DNA of 38,273 nt from an uncultured Hungatella sp. (GCA_910588325.1 CAJUPP010000032.1:1-38273); one strand, 5' to 3'; positions 1 through 7,501 are shown, numbered from the stretch's first letter. The notes: generated from the sequence alone by a model not told the origin. Program-made: numbers and translations.

Positions 1-5
1 CATAG

Positions 6-43
6 AAAAAGCCTAATTCTTTTAACAAAGAATCAGACTTTTT
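6..43. terminator. Hairpin terminator at the window edge
   Basis: Arms AAAAAG (6-11) and CTTTTT (38-43) enclose a second perfect stem, ATTCTTT (16-22) with AAAGAAT (27-33), around a short loop. The A-run on one side and T-run on the other make it usable as a Rho-independent terminator in both directions. It probably ends a gene lying to the left of the window. Confidence 0.6.
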
Positions 44-62
44 CAGTGCCCTCAACAAATCC

Positions 63-91
63 TTGCTTTTTAAGGAAATTTCTGCTACAAT
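63..91 (+). promoter_or_regulatory. Sigma-A-type promoter of the rpsF operon
   Basis: A -35 box TTGCTT (63-68), a 17-nt spacer and a -10 box TACAAT (86-91). The TG at 83-84 makes this an extended -10. It leaves a leader of about 70 nt before rpsF. Confidence 0.65.
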
Positions 92-116
92 ACTCTTCTG
101 TGACACATCAATCCTT

Positions 117-140
117 GCTCTCGGAACTGAAAACGAGGGC
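117..140 (+). promoter_or_regulatory. Leader hairpin upstream of rpsF
   Basis: GCTCTCG (117-123) pairs with CGAGGGC (134-140), with one G-U pair, around a 10-nt loop just upstream of the rpsF ribosome binding site. rpsF leaders in many bacteria carry an RNA motif bound by the S6:S18 complex for feedback control. Whether this hairpin belongs to that family is inference from position only. Confidence 0.35.
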
Positions 141-166
141 CAGAGACCATAAGGAGGTAAGAAACT

Positions 167-454
167 ATGAACAAGTATGAGTTAGCTGTTGTTCTTAGCG
201 TAAAACTCGAAGATGAAGAAAGAGCCGCTGCCATTGAGAAGGTAACCGGATATATTACCCGTTTTGGCGGCACTGTAACTAACATTGATGAGTGGGGCAA
301 GAAAAGACTTGCTTACGAGATTCAGAAAATGAAAGAGGCTTATTATTACTTCATTCAGTTCGAGGCTGATTCCAACTGTCCAAACGAATTAGAGTCCCAT
401 GTTCGTATTATGGAGCCGGTAATCAGATATTTATGCGTAAGACAGGATGCATAA
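167..454 (+). CDS. rpsF: 30S ribosomal protein S6
   Basis: This 95-residue protein has the usual S6 length and features: the N-terminal strand with YELAVVLS, the central DEWGKKRLAYEI segment, the YYYFIQFE strand and the C-terminal RIMEPVIRYL. S6 binds 16S rRNA in the platform of the small subunit as a heterodimer with S18, which is encoded two genes downstream. The start codon lies 8 nt after a perfect AAGGAGG, so the start is secure. It is the first gene of the conserved rpsF-ssb-rpsR operon, which ties ribosomal protein and single-strand binding protein synthesis together in most Firmicutes. The leader hairpin at 117-140 may mediate feedback by S6:S18. Confidence 0.98.
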   Translation: MNKYELAVVLSVKLEDEERAAAIEKVTGYITRFGGTVTNIDEWGKKRLAYEIQKMKEAYYYFIQFEADSNCPNELESHVRIMEPVIRYLCVRQDA

Positions 455-477
455 CAGATAAAAGAAAGAGTGATTGA

Positions 478-933
478 ATGAACAGAGTAATCCTAATGGG
501 TAGATTAACCAGAGATCCGGAAGTAAGATATTCTCAGGGCGAGAGGGCTATGGCAATTGCAAGATATACCCTTGCTGTAGACCGGAGAGGCCGCAGGAGT
601 CAGAGCCAGGATGGCAGCGAACAGACAGCGGATTTCATTCCCTGCGTGGCGTTTGACAGAGCCGGCGAGTTTGCTGAGAAGTATTTCCGTCAGGGCATGA
701 GAGTCCTGATTTCCGGACGCATTCAGACTGGAAGTTATACCAACAGGGATGGTCAGAAGGTTTATACAACGGAAGTGATTATAGATGATCAGGAGTTTGC
801 AGACAGCAAGAATGCTTCTGCCGGTGACAGCGGCTATCAGCCCATATCCAGACCAGCTCCGTCCAGTGCCATCGGAGACGGCTTCATGAACATTCCGGAT
901 GGAGTTGAAGATGAGGGACTTCCGTTTAACTAA
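478..933 (+). CDS. ssb: Single-stranded DNA-binding protein
   Basis: The 151-residue product starts MNRVILMGRLTRDPEVRYS, the classic N-terminal strand of the SSB OB-fold. The OB-fold occupies about residues 1-110, including DFIPCVAFDRAGEFAEKYFRQGMRVLISGRIQTGSY. A flexible linker rich in Ser, Pro and Gly follows, and the protein ends in the acidic tip EDEGLPFN, a close variant of DDDLPF that recruits replication and repair partners. It coats single-stranded DNA during replication, recombination and repair. It sits 23 nt after rpsF in the same operon, preceded by a modest AAAGAAAGAG purine stretch rather than a perfect SD. Confidence 0.98.
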   Translation: MNRVILMGRLTRDPEVRYSQGERAMAIARYTLAVDRRGRRSQSQDGSEQTADFIPCVAFDRAGEFAEKYFRQGMRVLISGRIQTGSYTNRDGQKVYTTEVIIDDQEFADSKNASAGDSGYQPISRPAPSSAIGDGFMNIPDGVEDEGLPFN

Positions 934-980
934 GCATTACTGACAGTTGGGTTTTCGATTATAGAAGGAGGTTGCAAACC

Positions 981-1250
981 ATGGCATTCAATAAGAATGA
1001 TAAAGCTGACGGCGCTAAAGTCAGAAGAGGCGGTGCAATCCGCAGAAGAAAGAAAGTTTGTGTATTCTGTGGCGAGAAGAACGGCGAGATCGATTACAAG
1101 GACACAAACAAATTAAAAAGATACGTATCTGAAAGAGGGAAAATTCTTCCAAGAAGAATCACCGGAAACTGTGCAAAGCACCAGAGAGCCTTGACCGTTG
1201 CTGTTAAGAGAGCGCGTCATCTGGCACTGATGCCATATACGATGGAATAA
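981..1250 (+). CDS. rpsR: 30S ribosomal protein S18
   Basis: The product is 89 residues with the S18 hallmarks CVFCGEKNGEIDYKD (an N-terminal zinc-type Cys pair), LKRYVSERGKILPRRITGNCAKHQR and the basic helix RARHLALMPYT. It partners with S6 on the small-subunit platform. An in-frame TTG at 972 would add three residues, but ATG 981 lies 9 nt after a perfect AAGGAGG (965-971), so 981 is the real start. The four cysteines suggest the zinc-binding form of S18. It is the last gene of the operon before the terminator at 1260-1289. Confidence 0.97.
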   Translation: MAFNKNDKADGAKVRRGGAIRRRKKVCVFCGEKNGEIDYKDTNKLKRYVSERGKILPRRITGNCAKHQRALTVAVKRARHLALMPYTME

Positions 1251-1259
1251 TAACCAGAG

Positions 1260-1289
1260 GGGCTGTTGCAGATTGCAATGGCCCTTTTT
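1260..1289 (+). terminator. Rho-independent terminator of the rpsF-ssb-rpsR operon
   Basis: A 10-bp stem, GGGCTGTTGC (1260-1269) with GCAATGGCCC (1275-1284) including two wobble pairs, closes a 5-nt loop and is followed by TTTTT and a second T-run. Confidence 0.85.
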
Positions 1290-1320
1290 GATACTTTTTT
1301 ATTTTGGAAAATCAAAATCA

Positions 1321-1349
1321 TGGACGGGTTATCTTTGTTGTGGTATAAT
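1321..1349 (+). promoter_or_regulatory. Promoter of gdpP
   Basis: A perfect TATAAT (1344-1349) preceded by TGG (extended -10), with a weak -35 TGGACG (1321-1326) at 17 nt. It lies between the rpsR terminator and gdpP, so gdpP-rplI and perhaps dnaB start here. Confidence 0.65.
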
Positions 1350-1392
1350 CCTACGAAAGAGCAGAGCGTTTTGTGCTGCAAAGGAGAAGCCT

Positions 1393-3441
1393 ATGAACAA
1401 GAAAAAGAAAGTGAGAGGAGAACTGGGATTCTATCTGCAGTGGCCGTTGATACTGGGAATCCTGGTAATTCTGATGAATGTGGCCGTAGGGGCTATCAAT
1501 ATAGCAGCAGGGCTGGCCATGGGCCTTTTTACCCTGTTTTATCTGGCTATGGCGGTTTTTCTATATGTTTATAAAAGAAAACGTCTTCTGGCTAATCTGG
1601 TGGAATTCTCAGCAGATTACGCCTGGGTGCAGAAAAAGCTGTTGTCTGATCTGGACATTCCCTACGCCATGGCCGATGAGACAGGCCGTATTTTGTGGAC
1701 GAATGAGAAATTCTCCGAATTGATAAAAGGAGAGACCAACGGCAGCCGTACGCTGTTTGGTATGTTTTCGGATGTTACAAAGGAGATGCTGTCAGATTTA
1801 AAGGAAAGTACCAGTCTTCACATCTCCTTGAGGGAGTCAAAATACCGTATGGATCTGAAACCGGTGCTTTTGGAGTCAGAGGAGCAGGTGGCAGAGTTTA
1901 TAGATGCAGGCCAGCAGAATCATTGCCTGATTGCGGTATATTTATTTGATGAGACGGAGATTCTGCAGTACAGACAGGAAATCAATGATCAGAAGATGGT
2001 AGCCGGCCTCATTTATCTGGACAACTATGACGAGGCCCTGGAAAGTGTGGAGGAGGTTCGGCGTTCCCTTCTGATGGCCTTGATTGATCGAAAGATTAAC
2101 AAATATATTTCCGGCATGACAGGAGTTGTAAAGAAACTGGAAAAGGATAAATATTTCTTTGCCATAAAGCAGCACTATATACCGGAGCTTCGGGAACAGC
2201 GTTTTTCTATTTTGGAAGAAGTAAAAGCAGTAAACATAGGGAATGAGATGTCGGTAACCTTAAGTATCGGACTTGGCATGGGAGGCGGCTCTTATGGCCA
2301 GAATTACGAGTTTGCCCGTATGGCTATCGATATGGCTTTAGGACGGGGCGGCGACCAGGCGGTGATTAAAAGTGCAGACAAAATCGAGTACTTTGGCGGC
2401 AAATCCCAGCAGCAGGAGAAGACCACCCGTGTGAAAGCACGTGTAAAGGCCCATGCTCTGAGAGAACTGATGGAGACGAAAGATCGTCTGCTGATTATGG
2501 GCCACAGGCTGGGAGATATCGACTCCTTTGGCGCATCTGTAGGTATTTACCGGATTGCAACAGCCCTTGACAAGAAAGCCCATATCGTTATCAATGAGGT
2601 AACCTCATCCGTTCGCCCTATGATGGAGCGTTTTGTCAATAACCAGGGGTATCCGGACGATCTCTTTTTAAATGGAGAACAGGCGGCTGAGCTGGTGGAT
2701 TCCAACACCATTCTTGTGGTGGTGGATGTGAACCGTCCAAGTATTACGGATGCACCGCAGCTTCTTCACATGGTAAAGACCATCGTGGTTCTGGATCACC
2801 ACAGACAGAGCAGCGAGATTATCGACAATGCGGTGCTTTCTTATGTGGAGCCGTATGCGTCCTCTGCCTGTGAGATGGTGGCGGAAGTATTGCAGTATAT
2901 TGCCGATGACATTAAGATTAAATCACAGGAAGCAGATGCCATGTATGCCGGAATTGTTATTGACACCAACAATTTCAATAACCAGACCGGAGTACGGACC
3001 TTTGAAGCAGCCGCCTATTTGAGACGGTGTGGTGCGGACATTACCAGGGTCAGGAAGCTGTTTAGGGACGACATGGAGAACTATAAAGCCAGAGCCCAGG
3101 CAGTCAATCAGGCGGAAGTATTTGATGAGGCCTTTGCCATCAGCGAGTGTCCGACTCAGGGAATCGAGAACCCGACTATTGTGGCAGCCCAGGCAGCCAA
3201 TGAACTTTTGGAGATCAAGGGAATTAAGGCTTCTGTGGTAATGTCCAAATATAATGGAATGATTTATCTAAGCGCCCGCTCCATTGATGAGGTTAATGTG
3301 CAGGTGATGATGGAGAAATTAGGAGGAGGCGGACACCGCGCCGTGGCAGGGGCTCAGCTAAAGGGAGTTTCTATAGATGAGGCCAAGCAGAAACTGAAAG
3401 AGGTAATCAGGGAAATGATTGAAAAAGGGGAAGTCAGCTGA
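1393..3441 (+). CDS. gdpP: Cyclic-di-AMP phosphodiesterase GdpP (DHH family)
   Basis: A 682-residue protein with the GdpP/YybT domain order. Two N-terminal membrane helices (about 16-34 and 38-59) are followed by a PAS-like segment, a degenerate GGDEF-like domain and a DHH-DHHA1 phosphodiesterase. Catalytic motifs are intact: GHRLGDIDS (His371, Asp375, Asp377), Asp445 in VVVDV, DHH at 468-470, DTNNFNNQTG, and GGGGHRAVAG (His648) in DHHA1. Family members hydrolyse the second messenger c-di-AMP, which controls potassium and osmolyte balance and wall stress. Upstream in-frame starts exist, but ATG 1393 follows AAGGAG at 1381-1386 and a promoter at 1321-1349 that would lie inside a longer reading frame. 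Its stop overlaps the rplI ribosome binding site, as in other Firmicutes. Confidence 0.95.
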   Translation: MNKKKKVRGELGFYLQWPLILGILVILMNVAVGAINIAAGLAMGLFTLFYLAMAVFLYVYKRKRLLANLVEFSADYAWVQKKLLSDLDIPYAMADETGRILWTNEKFSELIKGETNGSRTLFGMFSDVTKEMLSDLKESTSLHISLRESKYRMDLKPVLLESEEQVAEFIDAGQQNHCLIAVYLFDETEILQYRQEINDQKMVAGLIYLDNYDEALESVEEVRRSLLMALIDRKINKYISGMTGVVKKLEKDKYFFAIKQHYIPELREQRFSILEEVKAVNIGNEMSVTLSIGLGMGGGSYGQNYEFARMAIDMALGRGGDQAVIKSADKIEYFGGKSQQQEKTTRVKARVKAHALRELMETKDRLLIMGHRLGDIDSFGASVGIYRIATALDKKAHIVINEVTSSVRPMMERFVNNQGYPDDLFLNGEQAAELVDSNTILVVVDVNRPSITDAPQLLHMVKTIVVLDHHRQSSEIIDNAVLSYVEPYASSACEMVAEVLQYIADDIKIKSQEADAMYAGIVIDTNNFNNQTGVRTFEAAAYLRRCGADITRVRKLFRDDMENYKARAQAVNQAEVFDEAFAISECPTQGIENPTIVAAQAANELLEIKGIKASVVMSKYNGMIYLSARSIDEVNVQVMMEKLGGGGHRAVAGAQLKGVSIDEAKQKLKEVIREMIEKGEVS

Positions 3442-3457
3442 AAGGAGGATATCAATT

Positions 3458-3904
3458 ATGGAAGTAGTTTTATTAGAGGATGTAAAATCATTAGGAAAAA
3501 AGGGGCAGGTTGTAAAGGTGAATGAAGGCTATGCCCGGAATTTCATTTTACCCAAGAAACTGGGGGTAGAGGCAACAACCAAGAATTTAAATGATTTAAA
3601 GCTGAAGAAAGCCAATGAGGAGAAAGTGGCAGCTCAGCAGTTAGCTGCGGCCAAGGAACTGGCAGAGGAGCTTGAGAAAGCTTCCGTGACATTGGCGATT
3701 AAGGCAGGGGATAATGGAAAGGCGTTTGGATCCGTATCCAGCAAGGAGATTGCCAAAGCCATTGAGGAACAGTTAAATCTGGATATAGACAAGAAAAAGC
3801 TGGTTCTTCCGGATCCCCTTAAGACATTCGGAACCCATGAGGTTCCGATAAAGCTCCACAAGGATGTGACAGCGAAACTGGCAGTTAAAGTAGTAGAGGC
3901 ATAA
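3458..3904 (+). CDS. rplI: 50S ribosomal protein L9
   Basis: A 148-residue protein opening MEVVLLEDVKSLGKKGQVV, the conserved N-terminal rRNA-binding domain, with GYARNFILPKKLG. A long charged helix (about 45-75) leads to the C-terminal domain with FGSVSSKEIAKAI and FGTHEVPIKLH. L9 binds 23S rRNA near the L1 stalk and spans to a neighbouring ribosome. ATG 3458 is chosen because AAAGGAGG lies at 3441-3448 and the family always begins at this residue. The gene is co-transcribed with gdpP, and a hairpin separates it from dnaB. Confidence 0.97.
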   Translation: MEVVLLEDVKSLGKKGQVVKVNEGYARNFILPKKLGVEATTKNLNDLKLKKANEEKVAAQQLAAAKELAEELEKASVTLAIKAGDNGKAFGSVSSKEIAKAIEEQLNLDIDKKKLVLPDPLKTFGTHEVPIKLHKDVTAKLAVKVVEA

Positions 3905-3921
3905 TCACGAAATTATGAGAG

Positions 3922-3960
3922 ATCTCTCCTGCACCGGTATTTGGAAGCAGGAGAGATTTT
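3922..3960 (+). terminator. Hairpin between rplI and dnaB
   Basis: A perfect 11-bp stem, ATCTCTCCTGC (3922-3932) with GCAGGAGAGAT (3947-3957), has a 14-nt loop and only a short TTTT tail. It ends about 20 nt before the dnaB start, so it looks like a partial terminator or attenuator that lowers read-through into dnaB. Confidence 0.55.
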
Positions 3961-3979
3961 GTACAGAACGGAGGATATG

Positions 3980-5329
3980 ATGGATGAAGCCCTGATAAAA
4001 CGAGTACTCCCTCACAGTATCGAAGGTGAGCAGTCAGTAATTGGTTCCATGCTGATGGATCGGGAAGCAATTATCACTGCTTCGGAAATTGTTACGGCGG
4101 ATGATTTTTATCAGCATCAGTACGGCATTATGTTTGAGTCTATGATTGAGCTGTTTAATGAGGGGAAACCAGTAGACTTAGTGACTCTCCAGAACCGTTT
4201 AAAAGAGAAAGACGTACCGCCGGAGATTTCCAGCCTGGAATTTGTCAGGGATATTATCACTACGGTTCCTACTTCAGCCAATGTAAAGTCTTATGCTAAC
4301 ATTGTCAGAGAGAAGGCAGTGCTGAGAAGGCTTATTAAGGTCAATGAAGAGATCGCCAACAACTGCTACCTGGGCAGGGAGCCATTGGAGACGATTCTGG
4401 CAGATACGGAGAAAAAGATTTTTGATCTGTTGCAGAGCCGTGATTCCGGCGAGTTCGTTCCCATCCGCCAGGTGGCATTAAATGTATTGGAGAATATTGA
4501 GAAGGCATATCGAACCAGAGAGACGGTTACAGGAGTTCCTACGGGATTTCATGACCTGGACTACAAGACATCCGGATTTCAGCCGTCGGATCTGATTCTT
4601 CTTGCCGCCCGTCCGTCTATGGGTAAGACGGCATTTGTCCTCAATGTGGTGGATCATGTGGCTGTGAGAAGGGGAATACCCTGCATGGTGTTCAGTCTGG
4701 AGATGTCCAAGGAGCAGCTTGTAAACCGTATGCTTGCCATGGAATCCAATGTAGATACTCAGAAGCTTAGGACAGGTACGCTGACAGATTCGGACTGGGA
4801 CGCCGTAGTGGAAGGCGTGGGAGTTATCGGCAGTTCCAGCCTGATTATTGATGATACACCGGGTATCTCCGTGACAGAGCTGCGCTCCAAATGCCGGAAG
4901 GTAAAACTGGAGCATGGTCTTGGAATGGTTATCATTGACTATCTTCAACTGATGACAGGAAGCGGGAAGAGCAGTGACAACCGCCAGCAGGAGATTTCGG
5001 AGATATCCCGTTCTTTAAAGGCATTGGCCAGAGAATTGAAGGCTCCAGTGGTAGCGCTGTCTCAGTTAAGCCGTGCCTGTGAGACCAGAGCGGATCACCG
5101 TCCTATGCTTTCGGATCTTAGAGAGTCCGGAGCCATTGAGCAGGATGCGGATGTGGTGATGTTTTTGTACCGCGATGATTATTATAATAAGGATTCGGAT
5201 ATGAAGGATATTGCAGAGGTTATTATTGCCAAGCAGAGGAACGGCCCTATCGGGACTGTGAATCTTTTATGGCTGCCTCAGTTTACTAAGTTTGTCAATG
5301 CTGCCAGACAGCCGGAGAATAACCCATGA
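3980..5329 (+). CDS. dnaB: Replicative DNA helicase DnaB
   Basis: A 449-residue hexameric replicative helicase that unwinds DNA ahead of the fork. The N-terminal domain (about 1-105, HSIEGEQSVIGSMLMD) interacts with primase, a linker follows, and the RecA-like C-terminal domain carries Walker A ARPSMGKTA (Lys216), Walker B MVIIDYLQLM, the ALSQLSR motif and the SDLRESGAIEQDADVVMFLYR arginine-finger region. There is no intein, a common insertion in this gene. Adjacent ATG codons lie at 3977 and 3980; 3980 gives a workable 5-nt spacing from CGGAGG (3969-3974), whereas 3977 is too close. It follows rplI, a conserved Firmicute arrangement. Confidence 0.97.
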   Translation: MDEALIKRVLPHSIEGEQSVIGSMLMDREAIITASEIVTADDFYQHQYGIMFESMIELFNEGKPVDLVTLQNRLKEKDVPPEISSLEFVRDIITTVPTSANVKSYANIVREKAVLRRLIKVNEEIANNCYLGREPLETILADTEKKIFDLLQSRDSGEFVPIRQVALNVLENIEKAYRTRETVTGVPTGFHDLDYKTSGFQPSDLILLAARPSMGKTAFVLNVVDHVAVRRGIPCMVFSLEMSKEQLVNRMLAMESNVDTQKLRTGTLTDSDWDAVVEGVGVIGSSSLIIDDTPGISVTELRSKCRKVKLEHGLGMVIIDYLQLMTGSGKSSDNRQQEISEISRSLKALARELKAPVVALSQLSRACETRADHRPMLSDLRESGAIEQDADVVMFLYRDDYYNKDSDMKDIAEVIIAKQRNGPIGTVNLLWLPQFTKFVNAARQPENNP

Positions 5330-5352
5330 TAAGAAGCGGAATATGATTCTGT

Positions 5353-5402
5353 AAAAATATGAAAGCCAGGCCTGAAAAAAGGGCCTGGCTTTCATATTTT
5401 TT
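5353..5402 (+). terminator. Strong terminator after dnaB
   Basis: A perfect 20-bp inverted repeat (5353-5372 with 5382-5401; core AAAGCCAGGCC / GGCCTGGCTTT) around a 9-nt loop, ending in a T-run. The A-run on the 5' side makes it bidirectional in principle. Confidence 0.93.
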
Positions 5403-5482
5403 AAGTTTTTATCATAATATTAATTCTTAAGACATATGATGTTAATAAGGTATGGACATCACGGACTAAAGGAGAGGAGCAT

Positions 5483-6271
5483 ATGGCGGAGATACGTTAT
5501 TTGATATCAGATGCGGCTAAAAAAGTAGATGTAGAATCCCATGTTCTTCGGTACTGGGAGGATGAACTGGAGATGCAGATTCCCAGAAATGAGATGGGAC
5601 ATCGGTATTATACGGATTATCAAATCCGATTATTTCGTCAGATAAAAGAGCTGAAGGAACGGGGATATCAGCTGAAGGCAATTAAGAGTGCCTTAAATAA
5701 AATGTCAGGTGAGGCGGAAGACATCACAATCACCGAAGATTATATGGAGGAAGATATGAAAGCAGCCTGGAAAGAAAGCAAAATGAGAGAGGGGCATACA
5801 AGGGAGAGGCAGACAAAAGATAGGGAAAAAGAAGAAGAGAACGTGAACCAAACAGAGACAGAGGCAGAGGAGACAAGCATTGAGGCAGCTGTCACAATGC
5901 AGCCGATGCAGGCAGCCGATATGACTTCTGAAAAAATGGTCCAGCTTCAGAGCATTATGAATCATATTATCGGACAGGCTGTGGAAGCAAATATGGAAAG
6001 GATCAGCAAGGAAATTACAAAGGAAGTCAGTGAAAATGTCAGTGAGAGCGTCAGTGAAAGCATCAGTGAGAATGTAACGGATCGGGTGATGAAAGAAGTA
6101 GAATATCTGATGCGCGTAAATGACGAGAAAGAAGAGGAGCGATTTAAGCAGTTAGATGAAACCATACGTGCATATCAAAAGAACGGGAAAGGAAGAGCGG
6201 AGGCGGCTGCAACCAAAATGCCGTTTTTTAAAAAGAAAAAATTCGGAAAGAGCGGGAAGAAGCTTTTTTAG
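5483..6271 (+). CDS. MerR-type HTH protein with long coiled coil and basic tail (RacA-like architecture)
   Basis: A 262-residue protein. Residues about 4-70 form a MerR-type winged HTH (YLISDAAKKVDVESHVLRYWE, then YYTDYQIRLFRQIKELKERGYQLKAI). There is no ligand-binding or cysteine metal site. A highly charged Glu/Lys/Arg region (90-130) follows, then a coiled-coil segment (about 155-235) with a fourfold tetrad repeat VSEN/VSES/VSES/ISEN (182-197), and finally the lysine-rich tail FFKKKKFGKSGKKLF. HTH plus coiled coil plus basic tail resembles the sporulation chromosome-anchoring protein RacA and DUF3967-type proteins more than a classical MerR activator. The function is inferred from architecture only. 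The start is fixed by AAAGGAGAGGAG at 5468-5479. Confidence 0.7.
   Translation: MAEIRYLISDAAKKVDVESHVLRYWEDELEMQIPRNEMGHRYYTDYQIRLFRQIKELKERGYQLKAIKSALNKMSGEAEDITITEDYMEEDMKAAWKESKMREGHTRERQTKDREKEEENVNQTETEAEETSIEAAVTMQPMQAADMTSEKMVQLQSIMNHIIGQAVEANMERISKEITKEVSENVSESVSESISENVTDRVMKEVEYLMRVNDEKEEERFKQLDETIRAYQKNGKGRAEAAATKMPFFKKKKFGKSGKKLF
6026..6073 (+). repeat. Four tandem 12-bp units inside the MerR-like gene
   Basis: Four units of the type RTCAGTGARARY run at 6026-6037, 6038-6049, 6050-6061 and 6062-6073. They encode VSEN, VSES, VSES and ISEN. The in-frame 12-bp period suggests expansion by slippage without loss of frame. Confidence 0.8.
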
Positions 6272-6278
6272 AAAAGGA

Positions 6279-6307
6279 AGCGTGCAAACTGTCATTTGCA
6301 CGCTTTT
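6279..6307. terminator. Convergent terminator between the MerR-like gene and the amidotransferase-fold hydrolase
   Basis: AGCGTGCAAA (6279-6288) pairs perfectly with TTTGCACGCT (6295-6304) over a 6-nt loop and is followed by a T-run on the plus strand. It covers the stop codon of the minus-strand gene, and its minus-strand tail is only weakly T-rich. Confidence 0.75.
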
Positions 6308-7002
6308 ATAAACTGTATAAATAGATTGGCAGCGGCCTTATCCTGGCTCCACAAATATTCGGGATGCCACTGAACACCGACGAAGAACGGATAATCCGCC
6401 ATTTCCATAGCTTCAATCAAGCCGTCAGGCCCTGTGCCGCTGACAATACAGCCTGGTGCCAGATCCTTAACAGCCTGATGATGCATGCTGTTTACCTGAA
6501 TGCTCTTGGCGTGGCAGATATCTGCCAATCTGGTTCCTGGAACTACGGACACATGATGAGACGGAACCGCATAAGGGAAGGGCTGTTTATGAGCAACCGG
6601 AAAATCATGAGGAAACTGGCTGGGAATATCCTGATAGATAGTGCCTCCAAGGCCGATATTGATAAGTTGAATTCCGCGGCAGATGCCTAGGATGGGCCTT
6701 TTCATCTCCATAACCAGGTGAAGGAGCGCTATCTCCAGGGAATCGCGTTTGGCAGACACTTCTCCACAGTGAATGTGAGTTTCCTCTCCAAATAAAAATG
6801 GATGAACATCAGGGCCGCCGGTAAAAAGAAAGCCGTCGAACAGGGAGACAAGCCTCTTAAGGTCCGCCTCTTCCGCTTCCAGCGGCAAAACTACAGGAAT
6901 GCCTCCGGCCGCCTTTACGGCACCTAGGTAGGTACTTCTCATGGAGATATCATTGGTATGTATGTCGTGGGACGGGGTCAGACCGATAAGCGGTTTACAC
7001 AT
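6292..7002 (-). CDS. Gamma-glutamyl-gamma-aminobutyrate hydrolase-family protein (class I glutamine amidotransferase fold)
   Basis: A 236-residue protein with the peptidase C26/PuuD-type fold. It has the N-terminal KPLIGLTPSHD strand, FDGFLFTGGPDVHP (the oxyanion region), the nucleophile elbow ILGICRGIQLINIGLGG (catalytic Cys), DIPSQFPHD, and the catalytic His-Glu pair in GVQWHPEYLW. Relatives hydrolyse gamma-glutamyl amides such as gamma-glutamyl-GABA in putrescine breakdown, but no other Puu gene is nearby, so the true substrate is unknown. The start lies 5 nt after a perfect AAGGAGG (7008-7014 on the minus strand). The gene follows the ferredoxin gene, separated by a hairpin terminator. 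Confidence 0.88.
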   Translation of the reverse strand: MCKPLIGLTPSHDIHTNDISMRSTYLGAVKAAGGIPVVLPLEAEEADLKRLVSLFDGFLFTGGPDVHPFLFGEETHIHCGEVSAKRDSLEIALLHLVMEMKRPILGICRGIQLINIGLGGTIYQDIPSQFPHDFPVAHKQPFPYAVPSHHVSVVPGTRLADICHAKSIQVNSMHHQAVKDLAPGCIVSGTGPDGLIEAMEMADYPFFVGVQWHPEYLWSQDKAAANLFIQFIKACK

Positions 7003-7015
7003 AAAATCCTCCTTA

Positions 7016-7050
7016 AAAATAAATGCCCCTTCCTGTTACGGAAAAGGCAT
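7016..7050 (-). terminator. Terminator after the ferredoxin gene
   Basis: On the minus strand, bases 7050-7040 (ATGCCTTTTCC) pair with 7033-7023 (GGAAGGGGCAT), with two wobble pairs, over a 6-nt loop. The T-rich stretch at 7022-7016 follows and runs straight into the next gene's ribosome binding site. It likely separates high ferredoxin expression from low expression of the downstream hydrolase. Confidence 0.75.
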
Positions 7051-7071
7051 CTATGTATTCACGGATATAAA

Positions 7072-7242
7072 TTAAGCCTCGCTGATAGCGCCAGTTGGGC
7101 AGGCAGCCTCGCAAGCACCACAATCGATACAGGTATCTGCGTCAACTACGTACTGAGAATCACCCTGAGAAATTGCTCCTACTGGACACTCGCCTTCGCA
7201 AGTACCACAAGATACACAAGCATCACTGATAACACGTGCCAT
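7072..7242 (-). CDS. 2[4Fe-4S] ferredoxin
   Basis: A 56-residue clostridial-type ferredoxin. Two CxxCxxCxxxCP motifs are complete: CVSCGTCEGECPVGAIS near the N-terminus and CIDCGACEAACPTGAIS near the C-terminus, each ligating one [4Fe-4S] cluster. Such proteins shuttle low-potential electrons between pyruvate:ferredoxin oxidoreductase, hydrogenases and other redox enzymes of anaerobes. The start follows AAGGAGG at normal spacing and a good promoter at 7279-7307. It is divergent from the DUF1858 gene and has its own terminator, consistent with a highly expressed single-gene unit. Confidence 0.95.
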   Translation of the reverse strand: MARVISDACVSCGTCEGECPVGAISQGDSQYVVDADTCIDCGACEAACPTGAISEA

Positions 7243-7278
7243 GATAATTACCTCCTTATATTCTATGCATTTGCTATC

Positions 7279-7307
7279 ATTCTATACTATAATCTCCAAA
7301 TATTCAA
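7279..7307 (-). promoter_or_regulatory. Promoter of the ferredoxin gene
   Basis: On the minus strand, TTGAAT (7307-7302), a 17-nt spacer, then TAGAAT (7284-7279). Confidence 0.6.
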
Positions 7308-7440
7308 GAGGAAATTGTCGGTACAATTGTACAAAATTGAAAGCAATATCAGTTAGTTTATACTAACCAAAAGGAATATACAAATTTCAAGCGTTAACAG
7401 TAGGCAGATCAATGGCTCATATCATTTAGAAAATTCGGCC

Positions 7441-7469
7441 TTGCCAAGAATAAAGAAAAGTATTATAGT
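7441..7469 (+). promoter_or_regulatory. Promoter of the DUF1858 gene
   Basis: TTGCCA (7441-7446), a 17-nt spacer and TATAGT (7464-7469), each 5 of 6 to consensus. The intergenic region 7243-7501 otherwise holds only the divergent ferredoxin promoter. Confidence 0.65.
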
Positions 7470-7501
7470 AATAGCAGTACTGATAGAAGGAGGAAATACC
7501 A

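Noticed and set aside
6026..6073. CRISPR-like array
   Set aside because: The units are contiguous 12-mers without spacers and are in frame within a coding region.
6364..6690. Plus-strand frame opposite the amidotransferase-fold hydrolase
   Set aside because: Antisense to the catalytic motifs of a clear hydrolase, with no ribosome binding site.
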